This document shows, in pieces, positions 45,688 to 55,713 of a stretch of DNA of 64,000 nucleotides; position 1 is the first letter of the stretch; each line of letters starts with the position of its first letter. The stretch lies in contig JACJID010000005.1 in assembly GCA_014138725.1 (NCBI GenBank), positions 558,001-622,000 on the forward strand, read 5' to 3'. The translations under genes and the position numbers were made by a program. The notes beneath the pieces were generated by a model, which ran no database searches, was not told the DNA's origin, and worked only from the letters and a program-made list of their open reading frames with translations. Source of the DNA: Kutzneria viridogrisea. Lineage in GTDB: Bacteria > Actinomycetota > Actinomycetes > Mycobacteriales > Pseudonocardiaceae.

Positions 45688-46304
45688 CCGACCAGCCGGA
45701 GCAGAACGAGGAGCGGGTCGTGGTGCGCGACCGTCGCCGCATCGACCCGGACACCGGCCAGGTGCGTGAGCCCGAGCCCGAGGAGACCGCCTCGGGCGAG
45801 GGCGAGCCCGCGGGCAGGCACGCCGTTGACGAGCAGGTCGCGGACCCGGCCGCCGAGCTGAAGGCCCAGCTCGACGAGCGGACCGCCGACCTGCAGCGGT
45901 TGCAGGCCGAGTACGCCAACTACCGCAAGCGCGTGGAGCGCGACCGTGAACTGGTCGCGGCCACCGCGAAGGCCCAGGTCACCACCGAGCTGCTCGGTGT
46001 GCTGGACGACGTGGAGCGGGCCGCCGCGCACGGCGACCTGACCGGCGCGTTCAAGGCCGTCAGCGACAAGCTGGTGACCGTGCTGACCGCTGTCGGCCTG
46101 GCGCCGTTCGGCAGCGAGGGCGAGGAGTTCGACCCCTCGGTGCACGAGGCCGTGCAGCACAGCACCTCCCCGGAGGTGAGCGGCCCGACCGTGACGGCCG
46201 TGCTGCGCAGGGGCTACCGGCTCGGCGAGCGGGTGCTGCGACCTGCACTGGTCGCGGTGACCGATCACGAACCAGCGGGCGAGTCGTCCGCGGCTGCAGA
46301 GTAA
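45684..46304 (+). CDS. grpE: Nucleotide exchange factor GrpE
   Basis: GTG 45684 overlaps the dnaK stop by 4 nt. The 206-residue protein has a disordered acidic N-terminus, a coiled-coil dimer helix ([25 protein letters not shown], written in parts) and the beta domain with [11 protein letters not shown] and [22 protein letters not shown], the GrpE signature. It releases ADP from DnaK. Confidence 0.98.
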
Positions 46305-46328
46305 GTCGAGCGAGGGGAGGGGCGCCCG

Positions 46329-47519
46329 GTGAGTGCGCGGGACTGGATCGACAAGGATTTCTACGCCGACCTGGGCGTCTCCTCCGAGGCCTCGGCCGAG
46401 GAGATCAAGAAGTCGTACCGGAAGCTGGCCAGGGAGTTGCACCCCGACGCCAACCCCGGTGACACCAAGGCCGAGGCCCGGTTCAAGTCGGTCTCGCAGG
46501 CCTACGGGGTGCTGTCGGACCCGGAGAAGCGCAAGCAGTACGACGAGGCGCGCAGCCTGTTCGCCTCGGGTGGTTTCCGGCCCGGGGGCGGCGGTGGCTT
46601 CCCCGGGGGTTTCGGCGGTGGCTCCGCGGGCGGCTTCGACTTCGGCGACCTGTTCGGCGGGGCACAGCAAGGCGGGGCAGGCGGCATCGGTGACATCCTC
46701 GGCGGCCTGTTCGGCCGCAGGGGCGGCGCGGCGTCGGCGGCCAGCCGGGCGCGGCGCGGTGACGACGTCGAGACCGATGTGCGCATCGACTTCGTGGAGG
46801 CCGTGCGCGGTGCCACCGTGCCGCTGCGGCTGTCCAGCCCCGCGGCCTGCGCCACCTGTGGCGGCAACGGGGCCAAGCCGGGCACCACGCCCAAGGTCTG
46901 CACCACCTGCAAGGGATCCGGGCTGGTCAGCCGCAGCCAGGGCGCCTTCGCGTTCAGCGAGCCCTGCGGGGACTGCCGGGGCACCGGCCGCATCGTCGAG
47001 GACCCGTGCCCGGACTGCGGCGGGCAGGGCGTGAGCACCAAGACGCGCACGCTCACCGTGCGCATCCCGGTCGGCGTGGACGACGGCCAGCGGATCAGGT
47101 TGGCCGGGCAGGGCGAGCCGGGCCGCAACGGTGGCCCCAGCGGCGACCTGTTCGTGCGGGTGCACGTCACCCCGCACCCGGTGTTCGGGCGCACGCGCAA
47201 CGACCTGACCGTGACCGTTCCAGTGACCTTCCCGGAACTCGCGCTGGGCACCACACTGAGCGTGCCGACCCTGGACGGGTCGGTGAACGTCAAGGTGCAG
47301 CCGGGGACCGCCAGCGGACGGATCCTGCGGGTGCGCGGCAAGGGCATCGTGCGCAAGGAGGGCGCCTCGGGTGACCTGCTGGTGACCCTGCAGGTCGCGG
47401 TGCCCTCGCGGCTGGACGGCAAGGCGGAGGAGGCGTTGCGCGCCTACGCCGAGGCCACCCAGGACCACGACCCGAGGGCTGAGCTGAACGAACTGCTCGG
47501 AAAGGGTGAGACAGGATGA
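46329..47519 (+). CDS. dnaJ: Co-chaperone DnaJ
   Basis: GTG 46329 has GAGGGGAGG upstream. The 396-residue protein has the J domain with HPDANPGD (HPD), a Gly/Phe-rich stretch (about 75-130), and four CxxCxGxG zinc repeats (CATCGGNG, CTTCKGSG, CGDCRGTG, CPDCGGQG). C-terminal substrate-binding domains follow. It is the DnaJ1 type linked to hspR in actinomycetes. It stimulates DnaK ATPase activity. The hspR ATG overlaps its stop. Confidence 0.98.
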   Translation: MSARDWIDKDFYADLGVSSEASAEEIKKSYRKLARELHPDANPGDTKAEARFKSVSQAYGVLSDPEKRKQYDEARSLFASGGFRPGGGGGFPGGFGGGSAGGFDFGDLFGGAQQGGAGGIGDILGGLFGRRGGAASAASRARRGDDVETDVRIDFVEAVRGATVPLRLSSPAACATCGGNGAKPGTTPKVCTTCKGSGLVSRSQGAFAFSEPCGDCRGTGRIVEDPCPDCGGQGVSTKTRTLTVRIPVGVDDGQRIRLAGQGEPGRNGGPSGDLFVRVHVTPHPVFGRTRNDLTVTVPVTFPELALGTTLSVPTLDGSVNVKVQPGTASGRILRVRGKGIVRKEGASGDLLVTLQVAVPSRLDGKAEEALRAYAEATQDHDPRAELNELLGKGETG

Positions 47520-47941
47520 GCCTCCCGTTCCCCCCTGGTGCCGACGAGGACACACCGGTGTTCGTGATCTCCGTGGCGGCCCAGCTGTCCGGACTGCACG
47601 CGCAGACCCTGCGCAGCTACGACCGGCTCGGGTTGGTCTCGCCGGGCCGGGCCACCGGCGGTGGGCGCCGCTACTCAGCGCGGGACATCACGCTGCTGCG
47701 CGAGGTGCAGCGGCTGTCCCAGGAGGAGGGCGTCAACCTCGCGGGTATCAAGCGGATCATCGACCTGGAGAACCAGGTGGACGCGCTGAAGTCACGCCTG
47801 ACCGAGCTGATGGAGGAGCTGGCCGCGGCCCACGCCGCCGCCGAGCACGCCGCCGCGGCGGTGCACGCCTCGTACCGCCGCGACCTGGTGCCGATCCGCC
47901 AGCAGACGGCCCTGGTCGTGTGGAAGCCGAAGGACAAGTAG
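47516..47941 (+). CDS. hspR: Heat-shock repressor HspR (MerR family)
   Basis: The 141-residue protein has a MerR-type winged helix (FVISVAAQLSGLHAQTLRSY, RLGLVSPGRATGGGRRYS, DITLLREVQRLSQEEGVNL), then a coiled coil and the tail LVVWKPKDK. It binds HAIR sites before dnaK and clpB, often with DnaK as co-repressor. It ends the dnaK operon with an ATGA overlap. Confidence 0.96.
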   Translation: MSLPFPPGADEDTPVFVISVAAQLSGLHAQTLRSYDRLGLVSPGRATGGGRRYSARDITLLREVQRLSQEEGVNLAGIKRIIDLENQVDALKSRLTELMEELAAAHAAAEHAAAAVHASYRRDLVPIRQQTALVVWKPKDK

Positions 47942-47953
47942 CCCACCCCCGGC

Positions 47954-48062
47954 GAGTCCCGCTCTGGTGCACGTGAGTCCCGCGTTCCAACCGGCACACA
48001 TCGCCCGGAACGCGGGATTCGGCGTTCTACGGGCGGGACTCGGTTGCGTGTGGGCGGGACTC
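47954..48062. repeat. Inverted repeats of GAGTCCCGC between convergent genes
   Basis: GAGTCCCGC at 47954 and 47975 is answered by GCGGGACTC at 48033 and 48054. A 14-bp stem with one mismatch joins 47975-47988 and 48007-48020. It probably acts as a bidirectional terminator for hspR and the flavohemoprotein gene, and may be a dispersed repeat of this genome. Confidence 0.6.
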
Positions 48063-48067
48063 GCGGG

Positions 48068-49246
48068 TCAGTCCAGGGTGAACGGGTCGTAGCGGATGTG
48101 GTCCAGCGGGGTGCCCGCGACCAGCATCCGGGACACCGTGGAACGGATCATCGAGGGTGAGCCGCACACCAGCACGTCCCGGTCCGACCAGGAGCCGTAG
48201 CGGGTGACCACGTCGGCCAGGGTGCCGTGCTCCACGCCCTGCAGACCGGGCTCGGACTCCACCACCGGCACGACCGTCAGCCAGGGGTTGCCCATGGCGA
48301 TGCGCTGGAGGTTCTCCAGGTCGTACAGGTCCTCCCTGGTCCGCCCGCCGACGAACAGGTGCACGCGCGGGTTCTCGCCCCACTGCGCGAGGTGGTCCAG
48401 GATGGCGCGCATCGGGGCGACCCCGGTGCCGCCCGCGACCATGAGCACGTCCCTGCCGGACTCGCGGTCCACGCCCAGCCGCCCCATCGGGGCGCCGATC
48501 CGCCAGGTGTCGCCGACCTGCGTGTGGCTCACGATGGCCCGGCTGACCCAGCCGCTCTGCACGGCGCGGACGTGGAACTCCATCGAGCCGTCCTCACGCG
48601 GCGCGTTGGCGGGACTGAGGTAGCGCCACAGCCTGCCGCGCTGCGGGGTCTCCACGCTGACGTACTGGCCGGGCTGGTAGGGCACCGGGTAGTCGGGCTG
48701 CACGCGCACCATGGCGAGTTCCCAGCTCAGCCGCTTGTGCTCCAGCACGGTGGCCGACCAGTAGGCGGGGCCCTCGTCGGCGGCGGCGGCCTCCTGCATG
48801 GACCGGGCCATGATCGTGTACGCCTCGGCCCAGGCCCGCTCGACCTGCGTGGTCCACGCCTTGCCCGCGAACTTCTTGACGGAGGCGAGCAGGGCGGTGC
48901 CGACGGCCTCGTAGTGCCCGGCCACGACGCCGAACTTGCGGTGGTCACGGCCGAGTTGGCGCAGGAAGGGGATCAGGTCGTCTGGTCTGTCCACCATCTG
49001 GACCACGTGCACGAGTGCGCGCAGCAGCCTGCTGCGCTGCACCTCCATGTTCACCGGGAACATCTCGCGGGTGGTCGGTGCGAGGCTGAACAGCATCCCG
49101 TAGAAGAACTTGGCGACGTCGTCCGCGCAGGGCTCGACCACCGCGAAGCTTTCGCGAATCATCCGCACCATCGCGGTGACACCTGGTGGCGGTTCGCGGT
49201 GAGGTGTTGTCGAGGGCACAGGGTTCAGTACGGCGTTGGCTGTCAT
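48068..49246 (-). CDS. Flavohemoprotein-like globin/reductase
   Basis: The 392-residue protein has a globin domain (about 22-155, proximal His in FGVVAGHYEAVG) and a ferredoxin reductase-type FAD/NAD domain (GQYVSVETP, RYLSPANAP at the FAD site, VAGGTGVAPMRAIL for NAD, and VCGSPSMI). The FAD motif differs from the classical RxYS, as in type II flavohemoglobins of mycobacteria (Rv0385 is next to clpB there). It may turn over nitric oxide or lactate-linked electrons. The promoter region is shared with the divergent PPOX gene. Confidence 0.85.
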   Translation of the reverse strand: MTANAVLNPVPSTTPHREPPPGVTAMVRMIRESFAVVEPCADDVAKFFYGMLFSLAPTTREMFPVNMEVQRSRLLRALVHVVQMVDRPDDLIPFLRQLGRDHRKFGVVAGHYEAVGTALLASVKKFAGKAWTTQVERAWAEAYTIMARSMQEAAAADEGPAYWSATVLEHKRLSWELAMVRVQPDYPVPYQPGQYVSVETPQRGRLWRYLSPANAPREDGSMEFHVRAVQSGWVSRAIVSHTQVGDTWRIGAPMGRLGVDRESGRDVLMVAGGTGVAPMRAILDHLAQWGENPRVHLFVGGRTREDLYDLENLQRIAMGNPWLTVVPVVESEPGLQGVEHGTLADVVTRYGSWSDRDVLVCGSPSMIRSTVSRMLVAGTPLDHIRYDPFTLD

Positions 49247-49472
49247 GGTCCGGGCGCAGTCTCCACGTAGTCAGGGGCGCCAGGCAAGGCACCCCGTGGT
49301 CAAGCATCCGTCCCCCGACAGGGTGGACCCTAACTCGACTTCTCCTGGTTGCGGGACTTGATGCCACGTTCGGGTGTACCACCATGACTAACTGTTGACA
49401 GCCCCTCACGCCATTGAGCGAACTCGTGATCAGGGGTGTGCAGAGCGCGCTCGACATGACACGGTTTGTGCC

Positions 49473-50234
49473 GTGACCCCCGAGCCCCTTCACCCGACTG
49501 GCACAGCCGGTCCTGACCTTCTGAGCATGGAACTGTCCGATCCGATTCCCCCGTCAGTGACCGGACTCACACCCGTTCCCGAGGACCCGCTCGGCGCGGA
49601 CGAGTCCTACCGGGACCTGCCCGGCTCGCACGGCGAGCACCTGTTGCAACGCGCCTTCGGCACCCAGGACCGGGCCAAGCGCTTCTACGCCGACCAGGTG
49701 CTCGACCACCTCAACGAGGAGATGCGCGCCTTCATCGGGCGCATGGAAATGGCCTTCGTGGGCACCGCGGACGGCAAGGGCGACTGCGACGTCTCCCTGC
49801 GCGCGGGGTCGGCGGGCTTCGTGCAGGTGCTCGGCGAGCGCGAGCTGGCGTACCCGGAGTACCGGGGCAACGGCGTGATGGCCAGCCTGGGCAACATCAG
49901 CGAGAACCCGCACGTCGCGATGCTGCTGGTGGACTTCGTCTCGGACCTGATCGGGCTGCACGTCAACGGCAGCGCCCGCATCGTGGAGGACGCCGAACTG
50001 CGGGTCCGGCACCCCGGCCTGCCCGTCGCCGCCGAGCGCGGGCGCACCCCCGAGCGCTGGGTCGTGCTGCACGTGGACGAGGCCTACATCCACTGCCGCA
50101 AGCACATCCCGCGCATGGTGCCGGTGGACCGGACCCGCGACTGGGGCACCGACGAGGCGCGGCCCAAGGGCGGCGACTACTTCCGCGCCAAGGGGGTGAA
50201 CGGGCAGCGCAGGCACGCCTGGGCCGCCCACTAG
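49473..50234 (+). CDS. Pyridoxamine 5'-phosphate oxidase-like FMN-binding protein
   Basis: GTG 49473 is used; ATG 49527 (MELSDPIPPS) is an equally plausible start, neither with a clear ribosome-binding site. The split-barrel domain (about 85-215 from the GTG) has FVGTADGKGDCDVSLRAGS, VMASLGNISENPHVAMLLVDF, and the tail AYIHCRKHIPRMV. These are typical of PPOX-type flavin proteins in actinobacteria. Substrate unknown. It lies opposite to the flavohemoprotein gene, with 226 bp between starts. Confidence 0.8.
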   Translation: MTPEPLHPTGTAGPDLLSMELSDPIPPSVTGLTPVPEDPLGADESYRDLPGSHGEHLLQRAFGTQDRAKRFYADQVLDHLNEEMRAFIGRMEMAFVGTADGKGDCDVSLRAGSAGFVQVLGERELAYPEYRGNGVMASLGNISENPHVAMLLVDFVSDLIGLHVNGSARIVEDAELRVRHPGLPVAAERGRTPERWVVLHVDEAYIHCRKHIPRMVPVDRTRDWGTDEARPKGGDYFRAKGVNGQRRHAWAAH

Positions 50235-50292
50235 ACAGCACCCACACCTCGGGCCACTACCGTTCTTCGTGCTCAAGGCACAGGAGGACCCC

Positions 50293-50742
50293 GTGGGTGA
50301 CGAGGACGCAGCTGATCGCAGGGAAGCCGCCCAGGCGGTGGAACGCGAGCTGTCGGTGCTGTTCGGCCGTGCGCGCAGCATCTCGCTGCAACTCGCGGCG
50401 GAGGTGCACCCCGGGCTGGACTCCGCCTCGTACGCCCTGCTGCTGCACCTGTTCGACGCGGGCCCGGTCCGTGCCGCGGAGATCGTGGAGCGGACCGGGC
50501 TGGACAAGTCCACGGTGAGCAGGCAGATCGCCCGCCTTGAGGAGCTCGGGCTGCTGGAGCGCGCGGTGGACCTGGCCGACGGCCGGGCCCGGATCGTGCA
50601 GCTGACCGGCACCGGGCACGACCGGCTGGAGGCCATCCGCCAGGACCGCAGGCAGCGGCTGCGGGAGAAGTTCGCCGGCTGGTCCACCGAGGACGTGCGG
50701 ACCTTCTCCAGCCTGCTGAGCAGGTTGAACGAGGCACTCTGA
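50293..50742 (+). CDS. MarR-family regulator 1
   Basis: GTG 50293 has AGGAGG 5 nt upstream, so it is preferred over GTG 50269. The 149-residue protein has the MarR winged helix (GPVRAAEIVERTGLDKSTVSRQIARL, then LGLLERAVDLADGRARIVQLT). It is directly followed by a second MarR gene with a 1-nt overlap. The ligand and targets are unknown; the PPOX gene upstream is a candidate target. Confidence 0.88.
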   Translation: MGDEDAADRREAAQAVERELSVLFGRARSISLQLAAEVHPGLDSASYALLLHLFDAGPVRAAEIVERTGLDKSTVSRQIARLEELGLLERAVDLADGRARIVQLTGTGHDRLEAIRQDRRQRLREKFAGWSTEDVRTFSSLLSRLNEAL

Positions 50743-51191
50743 TGGAGCCGTCGGTGCAGAGCTCGCTGGAGCTGATCCGCAACCTGATGCGCCTGAGCCA
50801 GGTGCAGCACGCGATCAAGACCCGGTTCTGGGACGACGAGTTCGGCCTGCACCCCGCGGCGGGCGGGCTGCTGGCCGACATCGTGGCCCGCGAGGAGTGC
50901 CGGGTGTCCGACCTGGCCGAGCACCGGGTCGTGGACACCTCGGTGGTGAGCAGGCAGATCGCCCAGTTGCAGGCGGCGGGCCTGGTCAGCAGGCGGCCCT
51001 CGCCCAGTGACGGCCGGGTGGCGCTGATCAGCGCCACCGAGCGCGGGGTCGAGGTGCTGCGGGGCTGGCGCACCAGGCAGGCCGACCTGATCAAGCAGGC
51101 GCTGGTGGACTGGGACGAGGACAGCGTGGGCGAGGCGAACCGGGTGCTGGCGGCGCTGACCGCCGCGCTGCGGGCCCACCTGGGTGACTGA
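50742..51191 (+). CDS. MarR-family regulator 2
   Basis: ATG 50742 overlaps the stop of the first MarR gene. The 149-residue protein has the MarR winged helix (RVSDLAEHRVVDTSVVSRQIAQL, then AGLVSRRPSPSDGRVALISAT). Two different MarR proteins in a coupled pair could form a heterodimer. Overall similarity between them is modest outside the DNA-binding region. Confidence 0.88.
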   Translation: MEPSVQSSLELIRNLMRLSQVQHAIKTRFWDDEFGLHPAAGGLLADIVAREECRVSDLAEHRVVDTSVVSRQIAQLQAAGLVSRRPSPSDGRVALISATERGVEVLRGWRTRQADLIKQALVDWDEDSVGEANRVLAALTAALRAHLGD

Positions 51192-51224
51192 GCGGATCAC
51201 TCGGACGGCGGCTGGCGCTCCGGC

Positions 51225-51330
51225 TTGTCGACAAACCTGTGGATTGTCACCTGGGGATTGTGGACAACTGGGGATGAGGTGTGGACAACCCTGGTTCGCA
51301 TGTGGGTGACACGCCGGGTGACCTGTGGAT
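51225..51330. promoter_or_regulatory. Cluster of DnaA-box-like sequences
   Basis: TGTGGACAA (reverse of TTGTCCACA) is found exactly at 51259-51267 and 51280-51288, with related TGTGGATTG at 51238, TGTGGATGC near 51324 and the palindrome TTGTCGACAA at 51225-51234. All TGTGGA copies face the same way. It lies upstream of clpB, not beside dnaA. Confidence 0.55.
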
Positions 51331-51390
51331 GCCGCCCGTGGGAGCGTGTGCCACGGTGGAGGTGAGCGGGGTCACGGCCCCGGGTGGCAC

Positions 51391-51411
51391 CTTGAGTGGA
51401 ACAGACTCAAC
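51391..51411 (+). promoter_or_regulatory. HAIR motif (HspR site) upstream of clpB
   Basis: CTTGAGT-N7-ACTCAAC differs from the consensus at the last base only. TTGAGT inside it may also be the -35 box, with TCTGAC 17 nt later as -10. HspR binding would block clpB transcription. Confidence 0.85.
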
Positions 51412-51457
51412 TTTTCTGACGTTGATCCTGGTGTCCACGAGTTTGGCGAGGTGAGGG

Positions 51458-54049
51458 ATGGACGCTTTCAACCCGACTACCAAGACCCAGCAGGCCGTGA
51501 CGGCGGCTGCCCAGGCGGCGGTGACCGCGGGCAACCCGGACGTGACCCCGGTGCACCTGCTCGGCGCGCTGCTGGCGCAGCAGGACGGGCTGACCGCGCC
51601 GCTGCTGGCGGCGGTCGGGGCCGATCCGGCGCAGGTCCGCGCGGAGCTGGACAAGCTCGCCGGCGCGCTGCCCAGCGCCACCGGTGCCAGCGTGTCCACG
51701 CCGCAGCTGTCCCGCGACGCCCTGATGGCGATCACCAGCGCGCAGCGGCTGGCCACCGAGATGGGCGACGAGTACGTCTCCACCGAGCACGTGCTGCACG
51801 GGCTGGCCGCCACCGAGAGCCGGGTGGCCGACCTGCTGCGCAGGCACGGTGCCACCGCGGACGCGCTGCGCGAGGCGTTCGTGAAGGTGCGGGGATCGGC
51901 GCGGATCACCAGCCCCGACCCGGAGGGCACCTTCCAGGCGCTGGAGAAGTACGGGGTCGACCTGACCGAGCGCGCCCGCGACGGCGAGCTGGACCCGGTG
52001 ATCGGCCGCGACTCGGAGATCCGCCGGGTGATCCAGGTGCTGTCCCGGCGCACCAAGAACAACCCCGTGCTGATCGGTGAGCCCGGCGTGGGCAAGACCG
52101 CGATCGTGGAGGGCCTCGCCCAGCGCATCGTGGCCGGTGACGTGCCCGAGTCCCTGCGCGGCAAGCGCGTGGTGGCGCTGGACCTGGGCTCCATGGTGGC
52201 CGGGGCCAAGTACCGCGGCGAGTTCGAGGAGCGGCTCAAGGCCGTGCTGAAGGAGATCACCTCCTCGGCGGGCCAGGTCATCACCTTCATCGACGAGCTG
52301 CACACCATCGTGGGCGCCGGTGCCACCGGCGAGGGCGCGATGGACGCCGGCAACATGATCAAGCCGATGCTGGCCCGCGGCGAGCTGCGCATGGTCGGGG
52401 CCACCACGCTGGACGAGTACCGCCAGCACATCGAGAAGGACCCCGCACTGGAGCGGCGCTTCCAGCAGGTGCTGGTGGGCGAGCCCAGCGTGGAGGACAC
52501 CATCGCGATCCTGCGCGGGCTCAAGGAGCGCTACGAGGTGCACCACGGTGTGCGGATCACCGACACCGCGCTGGTCGCCGCCGCGACGCTGTCCGACCGG
52601 TACATCACCGCGCGCTTCCTGCCGGACAAGGCCATCGACCTGGTGGACGAGGCCGCGTCCCGGCTGCGCATGGAGATCGACTCGCGGCCGGTGGAGATCG
52701 ACGAGGTGGAGCGCGCCGTGCGCCGCCTGGAGATCGAGGAGATGGCGCTGGGCAAGGAGTCCGACGCCGCCTCGCTGGACCGGCTGGCCGCGCTGCGCGC
52801 CGAGCTGGCCGAACGGCGTGAGCAGCTGTCCGCGCTGACCGCCCGCTGGCAGAACGAGAAGGGCTCCATCGAGAAGGTCCGCGAGCTCAAGGAGCAGCTG
52901 GAGCAGCTGCGCGGCGAGTCGGAGCGGGCCGAGCGCGACGGGGACCTGGGCCGGGCCGCCGAGCTGCGGTACGGCCGGATCCCGACGCTGGAGAAGGACC
53001 TGGACGCGGCGACCAAGGCCACCGCGAACGCGGAGGCCGAGGTCATGCTCAAGGAGGAGGTCGGACCGGACGACGTGGCCGACGTGGTCAGCGCCTGGAC
53101 CGGCATCCCGGCGGGCCGGCTGCTGGAGGGCGAGACCGCCAAGCTGCTGCGCATGGAGGACGAGCTGCGGCGCAGGGTGGTCGGCCAGGCCGAGGCGATC
53201 AAGGTCGTGTCCGACGCGGTGCGGCGGACCAGGGCCGGGGTGGCCGACCCGGACCGCCCGACCGGCTCCTTCCTGTTCCTCGGGCCGACCGGTGTGGGCA
53301 AGACCGAGCTGGCCAAGGCGTTGGCGGAGTTCCTGTTCGACGACGAGCGGGCGATGATCCGCATCGACATGAGCGAGTACGCCGAGAAGCACTCGGTGGC
53401 CCGGCTCGTGGGCGCCCCGCCCGGCTACGTGGGCTACGACCAGGGCGGGCAGCTCACCGAGGCGGTGCGGCGCAGGCCGTACGCCGTGGTGCTGCTCGAC
53501 GAGGTGGAGAAGGCGCACCCGGACGTGTTCGACGTGCTGTTGCAGGTGCTGGACGACGGTCGGCTGACCGACGGGCAGGGCCGCACGGTGGACTTCCGCA
53601 GCACGATCCTGGTGCTGACCTCCAACCTCGGCTCGCAGGTGATCGCCGACCCGGCCCTGACCGAGGAGCAGCGCAACGACGCGGTCATGACCGTGGTGCA
53701 GCGGCACTTCAAGCCGGAGTTCCTCAACCGGCTGGACGACGTGGTGGTCTTCCACGCGCTGGCCACCGAGGAGCTGACCACGATCGTGGACATCCAGCTG
53801 GCGCGGTTGCAGCAGCGGCTGGCCCAGCGCAGGCTGACCCTGACGGTCCGGGATGCCGCCCGCGAGTGGCTCGCGCTCAACGGCTTCGACCCGGTGTACG
53901 GGGCGCGTCCGCTGCGCAGGCTGGTCCAGTCGGCCATCGGCGACCAGTTGGCCAAGGAGCTGCTGGCCGGGGAGATCCGTGACGGGGACACCGTTGTGGT
54001 GGACCTGCTCGCCGACCGGTCCGGTCTGGTGGTCGGGCGGGCCGTCTGA
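51458..54049 (+). CDS. clpB: Disaggregase ClpB
   Basis: The 863-residue protein has the Clp N domain (1-150), NBD1 with [13 protein letters not shown] (about 207), the coiled-coil middle domain (about 410-525) and NBD2 with [13 protein letters not shown] (about 608). It closes with [20 protein letters not shown]. It pulls proteins out of aggregates with DnaK. ATG 51458 is preceded by GAGGTGAGGG. The HAIR motif 47 nt upstream links it to HspR. Length and order are typical. Confidence 0.98.
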   Translation: MDAFNPTTKTQQAVTAAAQAAVTAGNPDVTPVHLLGALLAQQDGLTAPLLAAVGADPAQVRAELDKLAGALPSATGASVSTPQLSRDALMAITSAQRLATEMGDEYVSTEHVLHGLAATESRVADLLRRHGATADALREAFVKVRGSARITSPDPEGTFQALEKYGVDLTERARDGELDPVIGRDSEIRRVIQVLSRRTKNNPVLIGEPGVGKTAIVEGLAQRIVAGDVPESLRGKRVVALDLGSMVAGAKYRGEFEERLKAVLKEITSSAGQVITFIDELHTIVGAGATGEGAMDAGNMIKPMLARGELRMVGATTLDEYRQHIEKDPALERRFQQVLVGEPSVEDTIAILRGLKERYEVHHGVRITDTALVAAATLSDRYITARFLPDKAIDLVDEAASRLRMEIDSRPVEIDEVERAVRRLEIEEMALGKESDAASLDRLAALRAELAERREQLSALTARWQNEKGSIEKVRELKEQLEQLRGESERAERDGDLGRAAELRYGRIPTLEKDLDAATKATANAEAEVMLKEEVGPDDVADVVSAWTGIPAGRLLEGETAKLLRMEDELRRRVVGQAEAIKVVSDAVRRTRAGVADPDRPTGSFLFLGPTGVGKTELAKALAEFLFDDERAMIRIDMSEYAEKHSVARLVGAPPGYVGYDQGGQLTEAVRRRPYAVVLLDEVEKAHPDVFDVLLQVLDDGRLTDGQGRTVDFRSTILVLTSNLGSQVIADPALTEEQRNDAVMTVVQRHFKPEFLNRLDDVVVFHALATEELTTIVDIQLARLQQRLAQRRLTLTVRDAAREWLALNGFDPVYGARPLRRLVQSAIGDQLAKELLAGEIRDGDTVVVDLLADRSGLVVGRAV

Positions 54050-54088
54050 GGCCGGCGTTACCTCTACGCAGGGTGACAAATATCGCGG

Positions 54089-54114
54089 CGCCTACCCCCG
54101 GTCGGGGGTAGGCG
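54089..54114. terminator. Terminator hairpin after clpB
   Basis: CGCCTACCCC-cggtcg-GGGGTAGGCG is a perfect 10-bp stem with a 6-nt loop, 40 nt after the clpB stop. Confidence 0.65.
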
Positions 54115-54143
54115 ACACCGCCGCACCGTGAACTGACCCACTG

Positions 54144-54902
54144 GTGATCTTCGTTCTGGCCGTGATGGCCGCTACCCTGCGAGGTGTGGGCATACCTACG
54201 TGGGTCTGGTTCACCGCGTTCGTCGTCGCAGCAGTCGCAGGGATGGCGCTGCTGGCGACAGATCGCGCCCAACGGACTGCCCGCAACCGGGAGCGCCGCC
54301 GCTGGGCGGGCCTGCGCGGCTGGCAGTTCGCCGAGACCGACCACGTGCTGCCAACACGCTGGCACCACGGGGCCATCGCCTACTACGGCACCGGCACCGC
54401 CCGTGACGTGGTGGCCGGGTCCACCTTCACCGCGGACGGCCGTCGCCAGGTGTACGTGCTGGACCTGGAGACCGGCGGCAAGGTCAACTCGGTGCTGGTG
54501 GGCATCCGCTGCCGCCGCAGCCACCCGGTCGTCGTGGAGCTGTGGCTGCCGAGCGTGCCGTTCCAGCGCGAGCAGATGCCCGACCTGCTGGGCCCGGTCG
54601 GCCAGCGCTACGCCTTCGTGTCCGACCTGACCGCCGCCCGCATGCTGATCACCCCCGACCTGGTCGAGGCCGCCGAGGAGATCGGCGGGGACGTGACCGT
54701 GGTGTGGCTGGAGGAGGACTGGGTCCTCGCGGCGGCCCCGCCCGGTGCGAGCCCGGCCCGGCTGGAGCGGCTGCTGCGCGACGTCGGCGAGCTGGCCGAC
54801 GTGGTGGACCCGTTCGAGGCCGAGGCCGAGCCGGAGCAGCAGGAGGAGAGCGAGGGCGGCGAGGTGTACCGGCCGTCTTTCGGTGGCCGCAACCCGTCCT
54901 GA
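54144..54902 (+). CDS. Unknown membrane-anchored protein (252 aa, Rv0383c-like position)
   Basis: The start is uncertain: GTG 54144 gives the longest protein and GTG 54186 a shorter one ([12 protein letters not shown]...). An N-terminal membrane helix ([19 protein letters not shown]) is followed by a cytoplasmic or extracellular domain with [14 protein letters not shown] and VYVLDLETG. In M. tuberculosis the gene between clpB and pyrE (Rv0383c) is of this type. No function is known. Confidence 0.75.
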   Translation: MIFVLAVMAATLRGVGIPTWVWFTAFVVAAVAGMALLATDRAQRTARNRERRRWAGLRGWQFAETDHVLPTRWHHGAIAYYGTGTARDVVAGSTFTADGRRQVYVLDLETGGKVNSVLVGIRCRRSHPVVVELWLPSVPFQREQMPDLLGPVGQRYAFVSDLTAARMLITPDLVEAAEEIGGDVTVVWLEEDWVLAAAPPGASPARLERLLRDVGELADVVDPFEAEAEPEQQEESEGGEVYRPSFGGRNPS

Positions 54903-54921
54903 CTCCGCTACGGTTCCCGGC

Positions 54922-55701
54922 ATGGCTACCGCGCTCGTCACCGGATCGACCGCAGGGATCGGCGCCGCCTTCGTGCGCCGCTTCGCCGCCGACGGGGACC
55001 GCCTGGTGCTCGTGGCCCGCACCGCATCCCGGCTCAAGGAGCAGGCCGCCGAACTCGGTGCCCGCTACGGCTGCGAGGTCGAGGTGCTGCCCGCCGACCT
55101 GTCCAGCGAGCAGGGCCGCGCGCTGGTGGAGGACCGGCTGCGGGACACCGCGCTGCCGATCGACGTGCTGGTCAACAACGCGGGCTTCGGCACCTCGGGC
55201 GAGTTCTGGACCTCCCCGGTCGAGGACCTCCAGGGCCAGCTGGACGTCAACGTCACCAGCGTGATGCGGCTGACGCACGCCGCCCTGTCCACCATGGTGC
55301 CCCGGCGCGGCGGCGTGATCATCAACGTGTCCAGCGTCGCCGGGTTCATGCCCGGCCGTGGCTCCACCTACTCGGCGAGCAAGGCCTACGTCACCTCCTT
55401 CTCCGAGGGGCTGTCCGTGGCGCTGGCCGACAGCGGGGTCCGCGTGCTCGCACTGTGCCCCGGCTTCGTGCGCACCGAGTTCCACGAGCGCGCGGGCATC
55501 GACATGTCCAGTTCGCCCGAGCGGCTCTGGCTGGACGCCGACCGGGTCGTCGCCGACTGCCTGGTCGACCTGGGCCGCGGCAAGACCCTGTCCATTCCCG
55601 GGGTGCAGTACAAGACGATCGTGGGCGCCAGCCGCCTGCTGCCACGCGGGCTGTTGCGCAAACTCGCCGGACGGCTCGGCGCGGGCCGCGGTCGCACCTG
55701 A
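54922..55701 (+). CDS. Short-chain dehydrogenase/reductase
   Basis: ATG 54922 gives a 259-residue protein with TGSTAGIG (nucleotide site, residues 7-14), VLVNNAGFG, a Ser in INVSSVAGF and YSASKAY (YxxxK). It is a classical SDR using NAD(P)H. The end ([25 protein letters not shown]) is basic and may contact the membrane. Substrate unknown. It lies between the Rv0383c-like gene and pyrE, an insertion relative to the M. tuberculosis order I remember. Confidence 0.9.
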   Translation: MATALVTGSTAGIGAAFVRRFAADGDRLVLVARTASRLKEQAAELGARYGCEVEVLPADLSSEQGRALVEDRLRDTALPIDVLVNNAGFGTSGEFWTSPVEDLQGQLDVNVTSVMRLTHAALSTMVPRRGGVIINVSSVAGFMPGRGSTYSASKAYVTSFSEGLSVALADSGVRVLALCPGFVRTEFHERAGIDMSSSPERLWLDADRVVADCLVDLGRGKTLSIPGVQYKTIVGASRLLPRGLLRKLAGRLGAGRGRT

Positions 55702-55713
55702 GCCGGGCCCGAT

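Noticed and set aside
51407-54079. Minus-strand frame of 890 codons opposite clpB
   Set aside because: ClpB on the plus strand is unmistakable, and the opposite frame has no motif.
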